Assembly (NCBI GenBank): GCA_964624165.1
Contig: CAZUWG010000002.1
Coordinates: 18,753-82,752 of the forward strand
Direction: 5' to 3'
Length of the DNA stretch: 64,000 bases
DNA from: OLB19 sp964624165
Lineage (GTDB): Bacteria > Patescibacteriota > Minisyncoccia > Phycocordibacterales > UBA918
Shown here: positions 1-7,868 of the stretch, piece by piece
Position numbering within the stretch: position 1 is the first letter of the stretch
Layout of the letters: every line of letters starts with the position of its first letter
Translations under genes and position numbers: made by a program
Notes under the pieces: model-generated
The model's database searches: none
What the model was told of the DNA's origin: nothing
The model's input: only the letters and a program-made list of their open reading frames with translations

Positions 1-1026
1 AATTTTTGTGATGATACCGATTGTGCCCTGACTTCCCGAAAATAGACGAGTCATATCGAGCTTGGCTTTTCCTTTCTTGAAGTCGGTGATACTTCCGTCA
101 ATCACATCCCAAAGCGCATAGCCGGCAGAGTTCTTTTTTGTTTTGGGCGTATTGGCACTGATTGTACGGCCGTGCGCACTAAGGAGTGATACGACCTCCT
201 TTAGAATGTGAGCGTAAGCATTATCTTTTTTAATCAGGCGTTTGTATTCACTGTAGCTTAAGGGAGCGATATGGTAAGTGTTGCCATCGCTGAGTACTAC
301 TTCGAGTGATTCAACCCAGCTTGCCATATGTCCGTAGCGTAGAGAGTTTGGACCGGCGGCATTGTTGGCAATAGATCCTCCGACAGTACAGATATCTTTT
401 GACGCAGGCAAAGAAGGTATGTAGACGTCATAACGCTTAAGGGCTTTTTCTACCGTTTGCCAGTATGTGCCTGGTAAGACTGTAATGGACACACCATGGC
501 GGGAGGTCTCGATGGCTTCAATGCCATGAAGGTGTCTGGCAGTATCAATGACCACAGAGTCTGTCAGCGAACCTCCTGATAGACCTGTACCAGCTGAGCG
601 TGGTGTGAGCGAGATGTGAGAAAAAAACTTGGTGTGCTCTTTAAATACCTGCACAGCAGTGGCGACATCTTTTTGTCGTTTGGGCGAAATAATAATTTGC
701 GGAGTGATAGAAAAAATACTTTCATCAGTGCTGTATGAGGCGAGGGTTGAGGGATCATTTTCAATTTCACCAACAAAACCTGCTTCCCTGAGCTTTTGTT
801 CAAGGAGAAGATGACCGAGGGGTTGTCTTATGGCTTGGCGACTAATTTCTTTGTGTGTCAGAACACGACTGGTTTTTTTTGCAGTGTGCTTATTTTTCGC
901 TTGAGAAGCGTTCTTTTTAGCAGGAGTAACTTTACGAGCCGGAGCTTTTTTTGATGTTACTTTTTTTGATCGTGCGATCGGTTTTTTTTGCGCCGCACGT
1001 TTTTTTGGTGCTGTGGTGGTTGCCAT
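1..1026 (-). CDS. FAD-linked oxidase with histone-like Lys/Ala tail (C-terminus outside window)
   Basis: The reading frame runs leftward from an ATG at 1026 and is still open at base 1, giving about 342 codons. Residues from about 95 on match the FAD-binding PCMH fold of glycolate oxidase GlcD and D-lactate dehydrogenases: PRSAGTGLSGG (the FAD pyrophosphate loop), GGSIANNAAGPNSLRYG, KKNSAGYAL and GSQGTIGIIT. The family oxidises 2-hydroxyacids with FAD. The substrate cannot be told because the C-terminal substrate domain lies beyond the window. Residues 2 to about 55 are an extension made mainly of Lys, Ala, Thr, Pro and Arg (for example KKAPARKVTPAKKN), like a histone H1 tail and unlike any GlcD N-terminus I know. 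No other Met lies between the tail and the FAD domain, so the tail appears to be truly part of the protein. Confident in the FAD domain; the exact enzyme is open. Confidence 0.85.
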   Translation of the reverse strand, partial: MATTTAPKKRAAQKKPIARSKKVTSKKAPARKVTPAKKNASQAKNKHTAKKTSRVLTHKEISRQAIRQPLGHLLLEQKLREAGFVGEIENDPSTLASYSTDESIFSITPQIIISPKRQKDVATAVQVFKEHTKFFSHISLTPRSAGTGLSGGSLTDSVVIDTARHLHGIEAIETSRHGVSITVLPGTYWQTVEKALKRYDVYIPSLPASKDICTVGGSIANNAAGPNSLRYGHMASWVESLEVVLSDGNTYHIAPLSYSEYKRLIKKDNAYAHILKEVVSLLSAHGRTISANTPKTKKNSAGYALWDVIDGSITDFKKGKAKLDMTRLFSGSQGTIGIITKI

Positions 1027-1134
1027 AAAAGATCGTTTAATAATTACATTGTAACGTGTAAAGAAAGGTAGAGCTTGCTTTGTCCACACTAAAGCAAAAA
1101 TTTTGAGGCGTCTTACTTGTGGTAGAATGCCCGT

Positions 1135-2832
1135 ATGACTCAACCCGAAGCACTCTCTATTTTACAAACGGGCGGCAATGCTTTCCTCACTGGTGAACCT
1201 GGCGCCGGCAAAACATATGTCATCAACCAATACATTTCTTGGCTTGAGGCAGCCGGACTTAAAGTAGCTGTTACCGCCTCAACCGGGATCGCTGCGACGC
1301 ATATAGGTGGTATGACTATTCACTCATGGAGCCGATTAGGACCTAGAGACTCACTCTCACCACAAGATCTGGATTACATTTTGCAACATGAAAAAACCGT
1401 TAAACGTATTCAAAATACGCACGTACTTATTATTGATGAAATTTCAATGCTGTCCGCTGAGTTACTAAATATGGTAGATCGCGTCTGCCGAGGAGCGCGC
1501 CATTCAACGGAATCATTTGGTGGTTTGCAGGTAGTGTTTGTCGGGGATTTTTTTCAATTACCACCCATTGTACCGCGCGGTGAGGAGCTTCATTACGCTT
1601 TTCAATCTCAGTCTTGGCGTGAAGCCGCGCCGCTGATTTGTTATCTTACCGATCAATACCGCCAAGAAGACGAACAGCTTCTTTCGCTTCTCCAGTCAAT
1701 CAGAAAGAACGATGTTGATGATGATGCTTTTACATTACTGAGCGAACAAACTGATATCTCATATGTAGACATTGAGCCGACCAGACTCTACACACACAAC
1801 CTTGATGTAGATAGTGTGAATGGAGCTGAGCTAGAAAAACTCTCAGGCACTTCGCGTACGTTCAAAATGGCCGGTAGTGGAAATAAAACTATGCAGCAGT
1901 CTTTGGTAAAAAATTGCCTCTCACCTGAGATACTTTACTTAAAGGAAGATGCTATGGTGATGTGTACTAAAAATAATTTTGAGGCGGGGTACGTCAATGG
2001 TACGCTCGGACGGGTGGTTGGTTTTTCTGGTATTGGTTGGCCTGAGATCGAGACGGCTGAAGGCAAACGCATTACTATTGAGCCGGCCACATGGGAGGTC
2101 ATCGAAGACAAAAAGTCTCTCGCGGCGGTGGAGCAGGTTCCGCTTCGTCTGGCGTGGGCGATCACGATTCATAAGAGTCAGGGGATGTCGCTTGATGCAG
2201 CAGAGATAGATCTCTCAAAGGCGTTTGTGTTTGGGCAGGGGTATGTGGCGCTCTCAAGGGTGCGTTCTCTCGCTGGTCTTAAGATGATCGGAATGAGCCC
2301 AACTGCGCTTAGAGTAGATCCGAAAGTAGTGCAACGCGACGAAGAGTTTAGAATAAAAAGTGAAGAAGCCATAAGTACGTTCAGAGAACTTTCAGATGAA
2401 GAATTGGAAAAAATGCATAGATCCTTCATTCTTACTTGCGGCGGAACTTTTCCGACTGAGATACCAAAAGGTAGAGCCACCAGTTATGAAAGAATTAAAA
2501 AAGAGAGCACTTACGCGCAGACCAAATCTCTCCTTGCTGAAAAACATACCATCTCTGAGATTGCTAAGTTGCGCGGTATGAACACCACCACGATCTGGGC
2601 ACATCTTGAAAAGCTTGCAAGCGACGGCGAGCTTAGTGTATCAATGCTGACACACTTAACTTCAGCGGTGTCGGATAATTACAAAGAGCAAGAAGAGCGC
2701 GTTTTTAAGGCGATTGAGGCATGTGGCGAGGAAAAACTAAAACCACTTTTTGAATATTGTAATGAAGAAATTGATTACGAGGTGATCCGTTTGGTGAGAC
2801 TTCTGCACACACTTGAGTCTGGGGATAAGTAG
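1135..2832 (+). CDS. Pif1/RecD-like superfamily 1B DNA helicase with C-terminal HTH
   Basis: A 565-aa protein with SF1 helicase motifs in order: Walker A GEPGAGKTYV (about residue 20), Walker B LIIDEISML (about 100), motif III region VVFVGDFFQLPP, motif IV region YRQED, and the C-terminal motifs HKSQGMSLDAAEIDLSKAF and GYVALSRV. This is the Pif1 arrangement, an ATP-driven 5'-3' DNA helicase acting in replication and repair. After residue 420 a basic segment leads into TISEIAKLRGMNTTTIWAHL, a helix-turn-helix of the helicase-associated HTH_40 kind. The start ATG has a TAGAAT -10 hexamer at 1123-1128, 6 nt before it, and no Shine-Dalgarno, so a leaderless transcript is likely. It is a single-gene unit divergent from the FAD oxidase. 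Confidence 0.93.
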   Translation: MTQPEALSILQTGGNAFLTGEPGAGKTYVINQYISWLEAAGLKVAVTASTGIAATHIGGMTIHSWSRLGPRDSLSPQDLDYILQHEKTVKRIQNTHVLIIDEISMLSAELLNMVDRVCRGARHSTESFGGLQVVFVGDFFQLPPIVPRGEELHYAFQSQSWREAAPLICYLTDQYRQEDEQLLSLLQSIRKNDVDDDAFTLLSEQTDISYVDIEPTRLYTHNLDVDSVNGAELEKLSGTSRTFKMAGSGNKTMQQSLVKNCLSPEILYLKEDAMVMCTKNNFEAGYVNGTLGRVVGFSGIGWPEIETAEGKRITIEPATWEVIEDKKSLAAVEQVPLRLAWAITIHKSQGMSLDAAEIDLSKAFVFGQGYVALSRVRSLAGLKMIGMSPTALRVDPKVVQRDEEFRIKSEEAISTFRELSDEELEKMHRSFILTCGGTFPTEIPKGRATSYERIKKESTYAQTKSLLAEKHTISEIAKLRGMNTTTIWAHLEKLASDGELSVSMLTHLTSAVSDNYKEQEERVFKAIEACGEEKLKPLFEYCNEEIDYEVIRLVRLLHTLESGDK

Positions 2833-2930
2833 TTTTCTTAAAAGCGGTAGTGCGTATAATTGAAGAAATGGGAACGTGTGCGCCTTGCGTGTGCGTTCTT
2901 TATTTTTAACAGTAAAAAAGTACTAGTAGT

Positions 2931-3575
2931 ATGAAACAAACATTTGCTGGGGTAGTATTTGCTCTCCTTTTTATGACAGCGGTACCTGCTTCTGCACAAG
3001 AGACAACACCTGTGGTGATTGATCGTGAAGCCCTTATTGCGCGCATTAAAGAGCTGATTATCGAGCTTCAGACATTACAAGGTGAGGTAAAAAAGGTGCA
3101 GGAAGAAATCCGTGCAACATTGTCGGATTCTCTTCAAGAAGGCATGAAGCACGAGGACGTGCGTGAGATTCAGCGATTACTGGCGACTGACCCAGAGATC
3201 TATCCTGAAGGATTAACGACCGGATATTATGGACCTCTTACCAAAGAAGCTCTTAAGCGTTTTCAGATGAAGCATAAGCTTGAGGTGACTGGTGAAATCA
3301 ATGAAGATACCAAACATCTACTTGAGGAATATCTGTCTGAAAAGTTTGGTGACAATATTCCAGCTGGATTATTGCGTGCTCCCGGCATCCAAAAAAAGGT
3401 GGAAATGAGATTTAAGGAAGGGTGTGAAAGTAAAAAAGGTATGGGACCATTGTGTGTCAAACTTAAACTTAAATACGAAGTAGAGGAAGATGAGAAAGAC
3501 GATGATGATGAAGATGACGAAGATGAAGACGAGGATGAAGATGAAGATGACGAAGATGAGCAGGAAGATAACTAG
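2931..3575 (+). CDS. Secreted peptidoglycan-binding protein with poly-acidic C-terminus
   Basis: A 214-aa protein. Residues 1-22 are a signal peptide (Lys near the start, hydrophobic core, cleavage near ASA-QE). Residues 30-60 are a short predicted coiled coil. Residues about 75-125 form a PG_binding_1 domain: EDVREIQRLLATDP, TTGYYGPLTKEALKRFQ and TGEINEDT. The last 30 residues are nearly all Asp and Glu, written with repeated GAT/GAA codons. The protein is probably exported and holds on to cell-wall peptidoglycan through the middle domain. The acidic tail could bind divalent cations, but that is inference. It stands alone and is followed by a very strong hairpin terminator. Confidence 0.85.
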   Translation: MKQTFAGVVFALLFMTAVPASAQETTPVVIDREALIARIKELIIELQTLQGEVKKVQEEIRATLSDSLQEGMKHEDVREIQRLLATDPEIYPEGLTTGYYGPLTKEALKRFQMKHKLEVTGEINEDTKHLLEEYLSEKFGDNIPAGLLRAPGIQKKVEMRFKEGCESKKGMGPLCVKLKLKYEVEEDEKDDDDEDDEDEDEDEDEDDEDEQEDN

Positions 3576-3583
3576 TATTTAGA

Positions 3584-3622
3584 CAACAAAGCACCCTCGG
3601 GATACCCGAGGGTGCTTTGTTG
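3584..3622. terminator. Perfect 18-bp hairpin terminator
   Basis: Inverted repeat 3584-3601 / 3605-3622 with loop ATA. The outer stem is A/T-rich (CAACAAA...TTTGTTG), so it can act on either strand. It ends the peptidoglycan-binding protein gene. Confidence 0.85.
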
Positions 3623-3756
3623 CTAGACAGTTATTATAAGACTAAAAAGAGTGATAAAAAGAGGCATTGCTGGTTTGAAAAAAGTAAAGTCTTCCCAAGG
3701 GCATCATGATTGAGATTTTGGTATACTAAAGTCTTAGCAGTAATTTTTCACCATTT

Positions 3757-4203
3757 ATGTGGCACACATACCAAAAGCCGAGCGAGAAAGAGCTGGCAGA
3801 AACACTCGACCCTTTGGTGTATCAAGTGACGCAAGAAAATGTTACCGAACAACCGCATTCGAGTGCACTTAATAAAAATACAGCGCCCGGCATTTATGTC
3901 GACGCACTTTCTGGCGCGCCGTTATTTTCTTCAGCAGATAAGTATGACAGCGGCAGCGGCTGGCCTTCTTTTACGAAGCCCATTTTAAGTGACGAGATAG
4001 CTGAGAGAACTGACATAACGCTACATCGACCGCGCATCGAAGTGCGCGCGAAAACATCTGATAGTCATCTAGGGCACGTCTTTACAGATGGCCCGCAAAA
4101 AGAGGGTGGTATGCGGTATTGTATCAACGGCGCCTCGCTTAAGTTTATACCAAAAGAAGAGATGGAGGCGAAAGGATACGGTGATTTTCTATCGAAAGTA
4201 TAA
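3757..4203 (+). CDS. msrB: Peptide methionine-R-sulfoxide reductase, single-cysteine type
   Basis: A 148-aa protein that repairs oxidised proteins by reducing methionine-R-sulfoxide. The family signatures are GWPSF, SHLGHVF and RYCIN, with the catalytic Cys at residue 122. The region that in zinc-type MsrB carries two CxxC pairs instead reads YVDALSGAPLFSS, so there is no zinc site. The resolving-cysteine position in GCGWPSF of PilB-type enzymes is Ser here (GSGWPSF). Cys122 is the only cysteine, so recycling would need an outside thiol or a mixed disulfide. A TATACT box lies at about 3722-3727. The membrane protein gene follows after 12 nt. Confidence 0.93.
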   Translation: MWHTYQKPSEKELAETLDPLVYQVTQENVTEQPHSSALNKNTAPGIYVDALSGAPLFSSADKYDSGSGWPSFTKPILSDEIAERTDITLHRPRIEVRAKTSDSHLGHVFTDGPQKEGGMRYCINGASLKFIPKEEMEAKGYGDFLSKV

Positions 4204-4215
4204 TACAATGTCTGT

Positions 4216-4737
4216 ATGTTACTTTCAGAAATTATTTTCTCTATCTTTACTTTGTGGTACACCAGCGCCATTGCACTTGGAGTTGGATCTTCCTCACTCG
4301 CGATTGCGGGTTTTTTGACGGCCATTGCAGACGGCAGTTTTGATGAAGGTGAACGTCGCATCATGGGAGTGATTTACGTATCGCTTCGGATTGCAATGGT
4401 AATGATTCTTTTCACTCTCAGTATTTTTTGGTGGTGGTATCCGAGTGCGCTTAGTACTGTCGATAAACAGGCTATCACAGTCTTTTTTCTGTTTGTGAAT
4501 GCATTTTTAATGACCAAACATTACATAAGTGCGAAGTATGGTCCGGCGTTTCAGGCGGCAACTTGGTACACACTCGGGTTTGTGTTTACTATTGATGCTT
4601 TCGCACTCTTTTCAGTCACGATGCCGTTGTTTCTCATTTTGTACGCGGTCGATGTTATTTTGGCGGTCGTTATCGTAAATGGTTTTATGCGGTACTACGA
4701 AGAAAAGCGCCGTCGCAACAGGGAAGAAAGAGTGTAG
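4216..4737 (+). CDS. Unrecognised multi-pass membrane protein
   Basis: A 173-aa protein with about five hydrophobic segments (roughly residues 5-40, 55-80, 92-110, 117-140 and 142-160) and a basic C-terminus rich in Arg and Lys, which should lie in the cytoplasm. I do not recognise the family. The start ATG has TACAAT at 4204-4209, exactly 6 nt upstream, so it probably has its own leaderless promoter overlapping the end of msrB. A bidirectional hairpin follows. Confidence 0.75.
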   Translation: MLLSEIIFSIFTLWYTSAIALGVGSSSLAIAGFLTAIADGSFDEGERRIMGVIYVSLRIAMVMILFTLSIFWWWYPSALSTVDKQAITVFFLFVNAFLMTKHYISAKYGPAFQAATWYTLGFVFTIDAFALFSVTMPLFLILYAVDVILAVVIVNGFMRYYEEKRRRNREERV

Positions 4738-4743
4738 TGTTGC

Positions 4744-4774
4744 AAAAGGCCAAAGTGTTCCACTTTGGCCTTTT
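4744..4774. terminator. Bidirectional hairpin terminator between convergent genes
   Basis: Perfect 14-bp stem 4744-4757 / 4761-4774 with loop TTC, flanked by A-run and T-run. It lies between the plus-strand membrane protein gene and the minus-strand RND pump gene and can serve both. Confidence 0.9.
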
Positions 4775-4781
4775 TCGGAGG

Positions 4782-7700
4782 TTAGCGCAAGACCTCGCCT
4801 GGTTTTCTGTAGTACACGATTGGTATTAATACGAGTGTAATCACAACTGAAAAGATCAGCCCAAACATCACAGCAAATGCCAGAGGTGCCCAGACGGGAT
4901 CAGCGTATGTAAGCGGAATCATGCCCAGTACCGTGGTAATAGTGGTGAGAAGAATCGGACGTAAACGATTGGTGGCGCCATCAAGCACAATATCAATATG
5001 CGCTGCTTCGGGCCGCTCTTTTCGCATTTGGTTCATGGTGTCGATAAGGAGGATTGAGTTATTTACTACAATTCCTGAAAGCGCAATAAATCCCATCAGC
5101 GAAGGGAACGAGAGAGCATTTCCTGTCAACGCAAGCCCAACCATAATACCGATAAGTGAATACGGCAAGATAGAAAGTACGTATCGAGTGTGGAGGTAAG
5201 AGTTGAATTGCAGTACTAAAACACAGACCATAAGAAGTACGCCCGCCACTAGCGCGGCAAACATTTCCATAAAAGCTTTATTGGTTTCATCAGCTTCACC
5301 ACCAGTACTGACGGTAATGTTGTCAGAAAGATTTAGTTCATTTTCAATCTTATCAAGTAGGGTTGCTGTTATCTCAAGGGCGTTGCCGTCCTCGGTCACT
5401 TCGCCTTGTAGAGCAATGACGCGTTTGCCACCTTCGTGAGTGATGACTTCATTTGAAGACTGAAGATAGATGGTCGTGATCGAGGACAGCGGTACCACGC
5501 CATTTGGGGTGGCTATTTCCGTCCTAAGTACATTGTCAATCGTCGTCTCGTTGGTACGTGATGGATCAGTATTGCCAGGAATGTTTCGCTTCACTACGAC
5601 AGTGACGTCGTCACTTAGTGAAGTCAGTGAGGTAGCTTCAGTGCCAAAAGTAGCGGCGCGAAGGGCGCTTGAGACGGCGATCGCGTTTAGGCCCAGGCTT
5701 GACGCTTTAAGATTTTCGAGGGTAACTAAATATTCGACCGCACTATTATTGGTATCGCTGGTGACGTTTTTTGTACCAGGGATTTGGCGCAAGAGCTCGC
5801 CAGCCTTAGTAGCAGCATTCGTGAGTTCGGAAATATCATTACCGATAAACTTTACCAAGATCGGCGCGCCTGTCGGTGGTCCACTGTCTGGCTGACTGAT
5901 ATCAATTTGTGCATTAGGAATAGTAGAAACCTTTGTCTGGAGTTGGTCTGCAAGGACGAGGCTGGTTGCGTCTCGGTCTTCTTTAAGTAGGATAAAAAAG
6001 TTGGCAAGTTTTTCTCCATCACCACCACCGGTGTATTCGTTGCCGCTACCTACCGTCGTGCGGAAAGAGGAGATATTTGATTCTGTGTAAAGAATATCCT
6101 CTACTTGGCGTGCAACAATGTCAGTGCGTTCTTTAGTAGTGCCAGCTGCCATTTCGACATCTATAAAAAGGTAGGGCATATCACTACTTTCAAAAAACAC
6201 TACTTTCACCACCCCAAATACAGGAAGCAGAAGCGCTGCCACTAGCAGTAAGCGAATGCTCCACAAAAAGCGTTTTTCTTTTTTTCTGTTACCAAGAATG
6301 GTGCTTAGTTTGTTGCGATACCATATCTCGAGCGCGTGCGCGTAGGCCACCTGTTTAGCTTCAAAGTTGGTAGTATTGCGACGGCGAAGAAAGTTGGAGG
6401 CAAAAAGCGGTACAATAAAAAGCGATACAAAAAGTGATGCACTCAAGAGGAAAATAAGAGTAAAGGGAATACTCTCAATAAACTGACCTGTAATACCAGA
6501 CACAATAAAGAGTCCGACAAACATCGCAATCGTGGTGAGTGTCCCTGAAGTTAATGGAGCAGCAAAATCCGCAACAGTTTTACGGGCGGCTTCTTTTTTA
6601 TCAATAGTAAGGTCTTTCTTCATGCGTCGGTTGATGCCTTCCACCATCACAATGGCCGAGTCGACCAAAATACCAATACCAAGAATCAGTGAAAAAAGTG
6701 AGAGGAAATTGATGGTGTTGCCAGAGTAGTAGAGTCCAATAAACCCGATCAAAAATGAGAGCGGGATCGCCGTTCCAGCGATCAGTCCTTCTCGCCAGCC
6801 GATAGCAAGTACTAGTGCAATAAAAACCAATATCACAGTTTGTAACCCAGAAGTTGCCAGTTGCACTAGGTCATCATTGATATCCTTACCCATGTCAATA
6901 AGCACCTCTACGGTACTCTCCTCAAGCAGCTCACCCTCAGCTTGTAGCTCTGTAATGCGCGCGCGTACGGCTGAAGCTATGCGCGTAATATCGCCACTAC
7001 TTTGTTTATAGATACTTACGGACATCGATTGTACAGAAGGTGATCCATCAACAGAAAGACGAGATAGGGTTGTTTGTTTGCTGAGTCCATCAATTACGAC
7101 GGCGACGTCTCGCACGAGCACTGATTGTCCGCCGCGCGTCGTGATTGCGATGTTTTCAATATCAGCTGCGTTTTTTGGTTTGCCTTCGAAGGCGATGTTG
7201 TAGCTTGTGCTATCGTGCTCGATGCTGCCGATAGGTAGTGCGATGTTGGCGTTTTGGATTGCGTTGGTAACATCTTGAATCGAGATAGAAAATTGTGTTA
7301 AGGCAGCATTATCTACAAGGACAGTGATTTCAGGTTTCTGCACCCCCACAATAACGACATCCGAAACTCCAGACACTTTTTCAAGCTCATCCTCAAGCAA
7401 AGAAGCGAGGTCAGAAAAGGCGCGGTCGTTGGTATCATTGGCAATGGCGACGGTGAGTATGGGTTGATTCACAAAGTCAATCTGCGTCACCTGCGGCTCA
7501 GTGGCATCGCTAGGAAGATCGCTTTTCGCCCGGTCTACCGCATCTTTTAAGTCTTGGATTGAATCATCGATATCGGCGCTGGCTTCGAATTCTACTGTGA
7601 TAGAGGAGACGCCGTTACGTGACGTTGAGGTAACTTTTTTTACATTTTCAATATTTTGAACAGCAGTCTCAAGTTCGTTTGTGACCAGTGCTTCAATGTC

Positions 7701-7865
7701 GGTTGCGGGGGCGCCAGGAAGAGCGGTGATGACAACTCCCACTGGTATCTCTACTTCTGGTGTAGACTCACGAGGAATGGAGAGTAGGGCATACGAACCA
7801 ACCACGATCAACACCACTACCAAAAGGTACGCAAAACGATTGTTCTTGAGAAAAAAGTTCCACAT
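4782..7865 (-). CDS. RND-family efflux transporter (AcrB/HAE-like permease)
   Basis: A 1027-aa protein of full RND length. It has an N-terminal TM1, a large first extracytoplasmic domain, a TM cluster around residues 335-500, a second extracytoplasmic domain and a final TM cluster after residue 850. TM4 carries LILGIGILVDSAIVMVEG, keeping the first Asp of the AcrB proton-relay pair (second is Ser). The matching TM10 segment reads ALSGIVVNNSILLIDTM, the common variant without the AcrB Lys. It would export drugs, lipids or other hydrophobic compounds using proton-motive force. It follows the adaptor gene by 3 nt, so the two form one operon. No outer-membrane channel gene or regulator lies next to them. 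Confidence 0.93.
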   Translation of the reverse strand: MWNFFLKNNRFAYLLVVVLIVVGSYALLSIPRESTPEVEIPVGVVITALPGAPATDIEALVTNELETAVQNIENVKKVTSTSRNGVSSITVEFEASADIDDSIQDLKDAVDRAKSDLPSDATEPQVTQIDFVNQPILTVAIANDTNDRAFSDLASLLEDELEKVSGVSDVVIVGVQKPEITVLVDNAALTQFSISIQDVTNAIQNANIALPIGSIEHDSTSYNIAFEGKPKNAADIENIAITTRGGQSVLVRDVAVVIDGLSKQTTLSRLSVDGSPSVQSMSVSIYKQSSGDITRIASAVRARITELQAEGELLEESTVEVLIDMGKDINDDLVQLATSGLQTVILVFIALVLAIGWREGLIAGTAIPLSFLIGFIGLYYSGNTINFLSLFSLILGIGILVDSAIVMVEGINRRMKKDLTIDKKEAARKTVADFAAPLTSGTLTTIAMFVGLFIVSGITGQFIESIPFTLIFLLSASLFVSLFIVPLFASNFLRRRNTTNFEAKQVAYAHALEIWYRNKLSTILGNRKKEKRFLWSIRLLLVAALLLPVFGVVKVVFFESSDMPYLFIDVEMAAGTTKERTDIVARQVEDILYTESNISSFRTTVGSGNEYTGGGDGEKLANFFILLKEDRDATSLVLADQLQTKVSTIPNAQIDISQPDSGPPTGAPILVKFIGNDISELTNAATKAGELLRQIPGTKNVTSDTNNSAVEYLVTLENLKASSLGLNAIAVSSALRAATFGTEATSLTSLSDDVTVVVKRNIPGNTDPSRTNETTIDNVLRTEIATPNGVVPLSSITTIYLQSSNEVITHEGGKRVIALQGEVTEDGNALEITATLLDKIENELNLSDNITVSTGGEADETNKAFMEMFAALVAGVLLMVCVLVLQFNSYLHTRYVLSILPYSLIGIMVGLALTGNALSFPSLMGFIALSGIVVNNSILLIDTMNQMRKERPEAAHIDIVLDGATNRLRPILLTTITTVLGMIPLTYADPVWAPLAFAVMFGLIFSVVITLVLIPIVYYRKPGEVLR

Positions 7866-7868
7866 AAG

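Noticed and set aside
5470..5895. Plus-strand frame of 141 aa opposite the RND pump
   Set aside because: Antisense shadow of a well-supported conserved gene; no -10 box 6-9 nt ahead and no recognisable motif.
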